Assembly: GCA_002373715.1 (NCBI GenBank)
Contig: DFLI01000042.1
Location: 1 to 17,373, forward strand
Direction: 5' to 3'
Source: Bacteroidales bacterium UBA3623
Lineage (GTDB): Bacteria; Bacteroidota; Bacteroidia; Bacteroidales; UBA932
Length of the DNA stretch: 17,373 nt
Both the position numbers and the translations under genes were made by a program. Below the pieces are notes generated by a model. It searched no databases and was not told the origin of the DNA. It saw only the letters and a list, made by a program, of their open reading frames with translations. Shown piece by piece: positions 13,548 through 17,373 of this stretch (within the stretch, counting starts at the first letter, position 1; every line of letters starts with the position of its first letter).

Positions 13548-14612
13548 ATGACGCTACTGATCATATACCTCCTGCTGACAATGGGCATTTCCTTCCTGTG
13601 CTCATTGCTGGAATCCGTGCTCATGTCCACCCCCATCTCCTATATTACCATGAAGGAGGATGAAGGGGATAAGAACGCCGCCCTTTTCATGAAATTCAAG
13701 CAGGACCCGGACCGTCCCCTCAGCGCCATCCTTTCTCTGAATACCATTGCCAACACACTTGGCGCCGCCGCAGTGGGTCACCAGGCCACGCTCCTTTCCG
13801 GAGACAATTGGTTCGGTATTATCAGCGCCTGCATGACCATCCTCATCCTGGTTTTCTCAGAGATTGTTCCCAAGAGCATCGGCACCTCCCGTTGGAAGAA
13901 CCTCCTGTGGCTGGCCCGCATTATGAAATTCCTGGTCATCCTGCTCTATCCCATCGTCTGGATTATCGATAAGCTGCACAACAGCATCTCGGATGACGAC
14001 CCTGACCTGGGCATTTCCCGCGAGGAAGTATCGGCCATGGCCAATATGGGAGAGGAAGAAGGCGTGCTGGACAATTCGGAGAACAAGGTTATCCAGAATA
14101 TCATCAAACTGGACGATATCAAGGCCTACGACATTATGACGCCGCGCATTGTGGCCGCCATTGCCCCCGAGTCCATGACGCTCCGCCAGTTCTACAAGCA
14201 GGAAGATCTCTCTCACAACTCCCGCATCCCCGTATACTCGGATTCTCCGGAGTTCATTACAGGCTATATCCTCCGCTACGACGCTTTGGAGAACCTGGCT
14301 GAAGATAAGTTTGACTTGCGTCTGAAGAGCATCAAGCGCAAGATTGCCGCCTTCCACGAGGAAACCTCCGTGTCTGACATTTGGGAAAGCCTCCTGAAGA
14401 CCAAGGATCAGATTGCCCTTATCATAGACGACTACGGCTGCTTCCAGGGCATCATTACGCTGGAAGACATTATGGAAACCATTCTGGGAATGGAAATCAT
14501 AGACGAGAACGACACCATTACGGACATGCAACAATACGCCAAGGAACGCTGGCTCAAGCGCAAGAACCAGTACAAGCAGATTGTGCTGCCCGATGAAGAG
14601 CCGGAAGACTAA
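13548..14612 (+). CDS. CNNM (DUF21) transmembrane protein with CBS pair, CorC/HlyC-like
   Basis: A 354-residue membrane protein. Four hydrophobic segments (about 3-25, 58-80, 88-110 and 125-143) make a CNNM/DUF21 domain including the conserved FSEIVPKSIG (103-112). Two CBS domains follow (about 197-255 and 265-320; IMTPR at 196-200, ITLEDIMETILG at 303-314). The C-terminal CorC_HlyC domain of many relatives is absent; only about 35 residues follow the second CBS. The family is tied to Mg2+ or other divalent cation export or homeostasis, with nucleotide sensing by the CBS pair; older annotations call it hemolysin. The open frame can be read back to a GTG at 13422, but the ATG at 13548 follows a promoter box and starts directly at the first membrane helix. 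The stop overlaps that of convergent mutY by 4 nt. Confidence 0.9.
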   Translation: MTLLIIYLLLTMGISFLCSLLESVLMSTPISYITMKEDEGDKNAALFMKFKQDPDRPLSAILSLNTIANTLGAAAVGHQATLLSGDNWFGIISACMTILILVFSEIVPKSIGTSRWKNLLWLARIMKFLVILLYPIVWIIDKLHNSISDDDPDLGISREEVSAMANMGEEEGVLDNSENKVIQNIIKLDDIKAYDIMTPRIVAAIAPESMTLRQFYKQEDLSHNSRIPVYSDSPEFITGYILRYDALENLAEDKFDLRLKSIKRKIAAFHEETSVSDIWESLLKTKDQIALIIDDYGCFQGIITLEDIMETILGMEIIDENDTITDMQQYAKERWLKRKNQYKQIVLPDEEPED

Positions 14613-15607
14613 AGGGCTTCCAGAAGCAATTCAAACAGGCGGGGCTTGGCGTAATGGTCAAGCTCCGTTTCTTTTACCCAAATGTAGCCTTCCGGTAATT
14701 CCGTCCGCGTTTCCGGCTCCCATAAGTAAAAGTCTGTCAGTAGTGTACGGTGTGTAAGCTGATGCTTTACTCCAGATTTGATTAAGACCGGGCACCGTCC
14801 CGAAAAATAATTTCCTTCGGCAGTGGGGGCTGTTACCAGCGGTTCGTACAAACCTTGCCAAATGTCTCCGGCGCCGCGTTTGCGGATGGCGGTGTAGCCT
14901 TTACAGCGAACGTAGATGTAGTTGAATCGGCGCTCCTGTACCTGGACGGCGGGTTTCTTGACGGGAAGAAGGCTTACCCGGCCTGACCTGAAGGCGTTGC
15001 AAGAAGACTGCAGGGGACAGGTGAGGCAGGCAGGATTCTGAGGAGTGCACTGCAGGGCGCCAAAATCCATCATGCCCTGGTTGAACTGGGCAGGGGAGTC
15101 TTCGGGTAAGAGCCGCTGGGCCAGCTGTGTAAACTCCTTTTTGGCTTCGGTGGTGCCCACTGGTGTGGAGATGCCAAAGTGCCGGGCCAGGACGCGATAC
15201 ACATTACCGTCTACCACGGCGGCAGGAAGGTCAAAGCAAATAGAGCCGATGGCAGCGGCGGTGTAATCTCCAACCCCTTTGAGCTCTTTGATGCCTCCCA
15301 GGGTGCTGGGAAAGGCTCCCAGGGCCACGATTTGCCGGGCGGCCTGGTGCAGATTGCGGGCACGGGAATAGTAGCCCAGGCCTTCCCAGAGGCGCAATAC
15401 TTCGTCCTCGGTAGCATCGGCCAAATCCTTTACCGTGGGGAAACGGTCCATGAAACGCTGCCAATAGGCCATTCCCTGGACTATCCGGGTTTGCTGAAGG
15501 ATGATTTCGCTAAGCCACACAGCATACGGGTCACGGGTCCGGCGCCAGGGGAGATCCCGGGCGTTTTCGGAATACCAGTCCAGAATGATGCGGCTGAAAG
15601 GGTTCAC
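14609..15607 (-). CDS. mutY: A/G-specific adenine DNA glycosylase MutY
   Basis: A 332-residue MutY that removes adenine mispaired with 8-oxoguanine. Catalytic E34 lies in SEIILQQTR (33-41), the helix-hairpin-helix LKGVGDYTAAAIG at 109-121, and catalytic D133 in VVDGNVYRV (131-139). The 4Fe-4S cluster ligands follow the exact C-x6-C-x2-C-x5-C spacing (C187, C194, C197, C203). A C-terminal NUDIX-like domain (about 228-330) contains KHQLTHRTLL (281-290), the 8-oxoG-sensing part. The frame extends to 15706, but a GTG at 15607 forms a 4-nt GTGA overlap with the maf stop and begins where MutY homologues begin, so I use it. It is the last gene of the DUF3467-kdsC-maf-mutY operon, converging on the CNNM gene with a 4-nt overlap (CTAA). 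Confidence 0.95.
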   Translation of the reverse strand: MNPFSRIILDWYSENARDLPWRRTRDPYAVWLSEIILQQTRIVQGMAYWQRFMDRFPTVKDLADATEDEVLRLWEGLGYYSRARNLHQAARQIVALGAFPSTLGGIKELKGVGDYTAAAIGSICFDLPAAVVDGNVYRVLARHFGISTPVGTTEAKKEFTQLAQRLLPEDSPAQFNQGMMDFGALQCTPQNPACLTCPLQSSCNAFRSGRVSLLPVKKPAVQVQERRFNYIYVRCKGYTAIRKRGAGDIWQGLYEPLVTAPTAEGNYFSGRCPVLIKSGVKHQLTHRTLLTDFYLWEPETRTELPEGYIWVKETELDHYAKPRLFELLLEAL

Positions 15608-16200
15608 GCGAATCTTTGCAAGGCTTCGTAAACTCGCTGGACAGGGAAACCTACTACATTGAAGTAGGAACCCTCTATGCGGGTAATGCCAATGTGGCCG
15701 ATCCATTCCTGGATGGCGTAGGCTCCCGCTTTGTCAAACGGTTTGTAAGTATCTACGTAATAGGAGATTTCTTCTTCCGAGAGGGGCTTGAACCACACCT
15801 CGGTGGTAACGTCAAAGGTCTCTTCGTGGTTGGCGTCCCGCAGGGTGACGGCGGTGGTGACGTGGTGCTCCCTTCCGGAAAGGTCCCGGAGCATGCGGCA
15901 GGCATCTTCCCGGTCTTTGGGTTTGCCCAAAATTTCGCCGGGCTTGCTGCCGGCGGGAGGGAGGATGACCATGGTGTCTGCCGTAATGAGAATTTCATTC
16001 TCCTTCAGGGGCCGATGGAAGCCGTGAGACTTGCCTTCTGCCATTAGGCGAGGCACCTTGTCATAGGGAACTTCCGGTCCAAAGGATTCCTTGAAGTTGT
16101 TGTTTGTATCTACCTCAAAATCAATATCTAGTCCTTTTAGCAATTCTCTTCTTCTTGGAGAGTTGCTACCCAGGATAATATGCTTGGAACTCAAGTCCAT
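15604..16200 (-). CDS. maf: Maf-family nucleoside triphosphate pyrophosphatase
   Basis: A 198-residue Maf/YhdE-type protein. The signature SNSPRRRELL is at 12-21, ITADTMV with catalytic D75 at 72-78, LGKPKD at 91-96, DKAGAYAIQ at 156-164 and GSYFNVVGFP at 177-186. The residue pattern fits the YhdE subgroup, which hydrolyses dTTP, UTP and modified pyrimidine nucleotides to monophosphate and pyrophosphate; overexpression of relatives blocks septation. The reading frame continues upstream to 16299, but the ATG at 16200 lies 4 nt after the kdsC stop and starts immediately before the conserved IILGSNSPRR block, so it is preferred. The 3' end overlaps mutY by GTGA. Its first 100 bases are noticeably more AT-rich than the neighbouring sequence. 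Confidence 0.93.
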   Translation of the reverse strand: MDLSSKHIILGSNSPRRRELLKGLDIDFEVDTNNNFKESFGPEVPYDKVPRLMAEGKSHGFHRPLKENEILITADTMVILPPAGSKPGEILGKPKDREDACRMLRDLSGREHHVTTAVTLRDANHEETFDVTTEVWFKPLSEEEISYYVDTYKPFDKAGAYAIQEWIGHIGITRIEGSYFNVVGFPVQRVYEALQRFA

Positions 16201-16204
16201 GGAA

Positions 16205-16726
16205 TTAGAATTTGCGCTTGTATTCCTCGGTGTCGAAGATCCATTTTCCCTGTTTGCGGAGGGTCTTTTCAATGGCTTCCCTGAGGCAACCCTTTCCACC
16301 GGGAGCGTCCGTTATCCAATCGGCCTCTTTCTGAACTTCTACCACGGCGTCGGAAGGGCATACACCGCAGCCGGAGGCCTTCATAACCTCTATATCCGGA
16401 ACGTCATCCCCGAAATACATTACTTCTTCCGGTGACAGGTTGTAACGTTCACAGAATAAGGTAAATTCCTCCATCTTATTTCTGCAGTGAAGGAACACGT
16501 CTTCCGGCTTGACGCCGCTGGCCTGCATGCGCATGCGGATGGTTTCCGAACTGCCTCCGGTGATGACGGCTACAGGGTATCCGTTCATGGCAGCCATGCG
16601 AATGCCAAAGCCGTCCTTGGCATCGTAAATACGGAGGAAATCTCCCTCCGAGGTGCAAAGGAGGCTGCCGTTCGTGGCAACCCCATCAATATCAAAGGCG
16701 AATGCTTTAATCTTCTTCAGATCCAT
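16205..16726 (-). CDS. kdsC: Kdo-8-phosphate phosphatase, HAD family
   Basis: A 173-residue HAD phosphatase without a cap domain, the normal KdsC length. Motif I is FDIDGVATNG (D12, D14), motif II is TGG at 56-58, K84 is the motif III lysine, and motif IV is FGDDVPD (D107, D111). DAKDGFGIR (35-43) and the C-terminal GGKGCLRE (143-150) are typical of KdsC tetramers. It releases phosphate from 3-deoxy-D-manno-octulosonate 8-phosphate to make Kdo for lipid A core. The frame runs upstream to 16858 inside the DUF3467 gene, but the ATG at 16726 lies 1 nt after that gene's stop and gives the standard N-terminus. It shares lipopolysaccharide relevance with the heptose genes at 1200-3397. Confidence 0.92.
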   Translation of the reverse strand: MDLKKIKAFAFDIDGVATNGSLLCTSEGDFLRIYDAKDGFGIRMAAMNGYPVAVITGGSSETIRMRMQASGVKPEDVFLHCRNKMEEFTLFCERYNLSPEEVMYFGDDVPDIEVMKASGCGVCPSDAVVEVQKEADWITDAPGGKGCLREAIEKTLRKQGKWIFDTEEYKRKF

Positions 16727-16727
16727 C

Positions 16728-17075
16728 CTACGACTTATTTCCGCCTCCTCCCAGCGGGCCGAAATCGGCCAGATTAAAGGTATTTCCGCCTGCCTGAGGG
16801 CCCTTGCCTCCCAAATCGATGACGCCGAACTGGGCCTCATACTTGGAGATGTTGTCAAAGAGGGCGTTCATCAGGCGCTTGGCATGCTCCGGGGTCATGA
16901 TGATGCGGTTGCCAATCTCCGGCTTGGCAATGCCGGGGAGGGTGGTGGCAAAGTCTATGATGAATTCACTTCTGGAATGGGAGATGATGGCCAGGTTCGA
17001 GTAAGAGCCCTTGGCTACCTCCGGTTTGAGTTCCAGACTGATCTGATTCTGGGGTTTGGGCTGATTGTTATCCAT
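16728..17075 (-). CDS. DUF3467 protein of unknown function
   Basis: A 115-residue soluble protein of the DUF3467 family, which is small and widespread in Bacteroidota. Visible features are ISLELKPEVAKGSYSNLAIISHS (12-34), SEFIIDFATTLPG (36-48) and RIIMTPEHAKRLMNALFDNISKYE (57-80), followed by a Gly-rich tail ending GGGGNKS. No catalytic motif, signal peptide or membrane segment is seen. It heads the operon with kdsC (1-nt gap), maf and mutY, and has its own promoter box upstream. The function of the family is not established. A structural or nucleic-acid-associated role is possible, but nothing in this sequence proves it. Confidence 0.88.
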   Translation of the reverse strand: MDNNQPKPQNQISLELKPEVAKGSYSNLAIISHSRSEFIIDFATTLPGIAKPEIGNRIIMTPEHAKRLMNALFDNISKYEAQFGVIDLGGKGPQAGGNTFNLADFGPLGGGGNKS

Positions 17076-17094
17076 AAGACGTCTATTAATTATG

Positions 17095-17102
17095 CAAAAT
17101 TA
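17095..17102 (-). promoter_or_regulatory. -7 promoter element of the DUF3467-kdsC-maf-mutY operon
   Basis: On the minus strand TAATTTTG matches TAnnTTTG and ends 19 nt before the ATG at 17075. No clear -33 TTTG is found. It lies back to back with the valS element, 12 nt away. Confidence 0.5.
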
Positions 17103-17114
17103 ACAATTTTTCTG

Positions 17115-17122
17115 TAAATTTG
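17115..17122 (+). promoter_or_regulatory. -7 promoter element of valS
   Basis: TAAATTTG matches TAnnTTTG. A weak -33 candidate, TATG (17091-17094), sits 20 nt upstream. It predicts a valS leader of about 55-60 nt that contains the dispersed repeat at 17137-17170. Confidence 0.5.
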
Positions 17123-17136
17123 TAGGATTAACAGAA

Positions 17137-17170
17137 TTGTCATCCTGAACGAAGTGAAGGATCTCCAGAC
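17137..17170. repeat. Dispersed intergenic repeat with hairpin in the valS leader
   Basis: The segment begins GTCATCCTGA (17139) and continues through GAAGTGAAGGATCT (17151-17164). It resembles a short repeat I recall from intergenic regions of many bacterial genomes, with the form CATCCTGAGCGAAGCGAAGG. It folds on either strand: ATCCT (17142-17146) pairs with AGGAT (17158-17162), then opposed GA/GA steps, then AC/GT closing a GAA triloop. There is one copy in this window. Confidence 0.6.
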
Positions 17171-17185
17171 GGAATAAAGAAGAAT

Positions 17186-17373
17186 ATGAATGATTTAGCT
17201 GCAAAGTACAGTGCGAAAGAAGTGGAAGACAAGTGGTATGCCTACTGGCTGGCCCACAAGTTTTTCCACAGTGAACCTAATGAAAAACAACCTTATACCA
17301 TAGTGATTCCGCCGCCCAATGTGACGGGTATCCTGCACATGGGCCACGTGCTCAACAATACCCTGAACGACGT
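17186..17373 (+). CDS. valS: Valyl-tRNA synthetase, N-terminal fragment cut by the window edge
   Basis: The first 62 codons of a class I aminoacyl-tRNA synthetase; the gene runs off the right edge. The N-terminus reads MNDLAAKYSAKEVEDKWYAYW, followed near residues 42-53 by IPPPNVTGILHMGH. This PPPNVTG block plus the HIGH-type motif HMGH is specific to ValS. The enzyme charges tRNA-Val in the cytoplasm. The ATG at 17186 is preceded by an A/G-rich leader (AATAAAGAAGAAT); an ATG 4 nt later is out of frame. The catalytic KMSKS region and editing domain lie outside the window. Confidence 0.93.
   Translation, partial: MNDLAAKYSAKEVEDKWYAYWLAHKFFHSEPNEKQPYTIVIPPPNVTGILHMGHVLNNTLND

Noticed and set aside
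14603..14621. GGAAG/CTTCC inverted repeat at the CNNM-mutY convergent ends as a bidirectional terminator
   Set aside because: It is only a 5-bp stem with a 9-nt loop and no T-run on either side. It is too weak to call.
15608..15706. N-terminal extension of MutY
   Set aside because: The added residues lie inside maf and resemble nothing in MutY. The GTG at 15607 forms a GTGA overlap with the maf stop.
16727..16858. Extended start of KdsC within the DUF3467 gene
   Set aside because: The ATG at 16726 gives the standard 173-residue KdsC, 1 nt after the upstream stop.
17123..17185. Possible T-box riboswitch in the valS leader
   Set aside because: The leader is about 60 nt, far too short for a T-box. 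No T-box consensus or antiterminator is present, and T-boxes are not usual in this phylum.

Overview
The window is a gene-dense piece of a Bacteroidales-type (Bacteroidota) genome, probably from an anaerobic gut or rumen lineage. The evidence is indirect. Several starts are preceded by the Bacteroidota -7 element TAnnTTTG, and most starts lack a Shine-Dalgarno sequence. There are lipoproteins of Bacteroidota type, a DUF3467 protein and a Kdo phosphatase. A class A flavodiiron protein suggests an anaerobe exposed to oxygen or NO. I cannot name the family or genus. No tRNA, rRNA, CRISPR array, insertion sequence or prophage gene is visible.

Layout. (1) 25-3397, plus strand: a flavodiiron protein, then two genes for GDP-D-glycero-D-manno-heptose synthesis: the kinase HddA and one polypeptide carrying guanylyltransferase (HddC) followed by bisphosphate phosphatase (GmhB). 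(2) 10064-3366, minus strand: serB, a large MscS-family channel, a short YgjP-like metallopeptidase, an HI0933/BaiN-like flavoprotein and rmuC. All four junctions overlap by 4 or 8 nt, so the set looks like one translationally coupled operon. (3) 13390-10153, minus strand: a Tat-exported Gfo/Idh/MocA oxidoreductase, a DUF1080 (3-keto-disaccharide hydrolase) lipoprotein and a sugar isomerase/epimerase-like lipoprotein. They end at a rho-independent terminator whose T-run also supplies the -33 element of the serB promoter. (4) 13548-14612, plus strand: a CNNM/CBS-domain membrane protein. (5) 17075-14609, minus strand: DUF3467, kdsC, maf and mutY. (6) 17186 to the right edge, plus strand: the start of valS.

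How the genes fit together. HddA, HddC-GmhB and KdsC feed surface glycan and lipopolysaccharide synthesis (GDP-heptose and Kdo). MutY (8-oxoG:A repair), Maf (non-canonical nucleotide hydrolysis), RmuC and the flavodiiron protein concern genome integrity or oxidative stress. The oxidoreductase/DUF1080/isomerase trio looks like an extracytoplasmic sugar-oxidation pathway acting through 3-keto intermediates, because all three proteins carry export signals.

Most of the window is ordinary core genome. The points most worth checking are the HddC-GmhB fusion with no recognisable zinc loop, the exported keto-sugar trio, the interlocked terminator/promoter with a nearly leaderless serB, and a dispersed-repeat hairpin in the valS leader. 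I see no clear new defence or mobile system.
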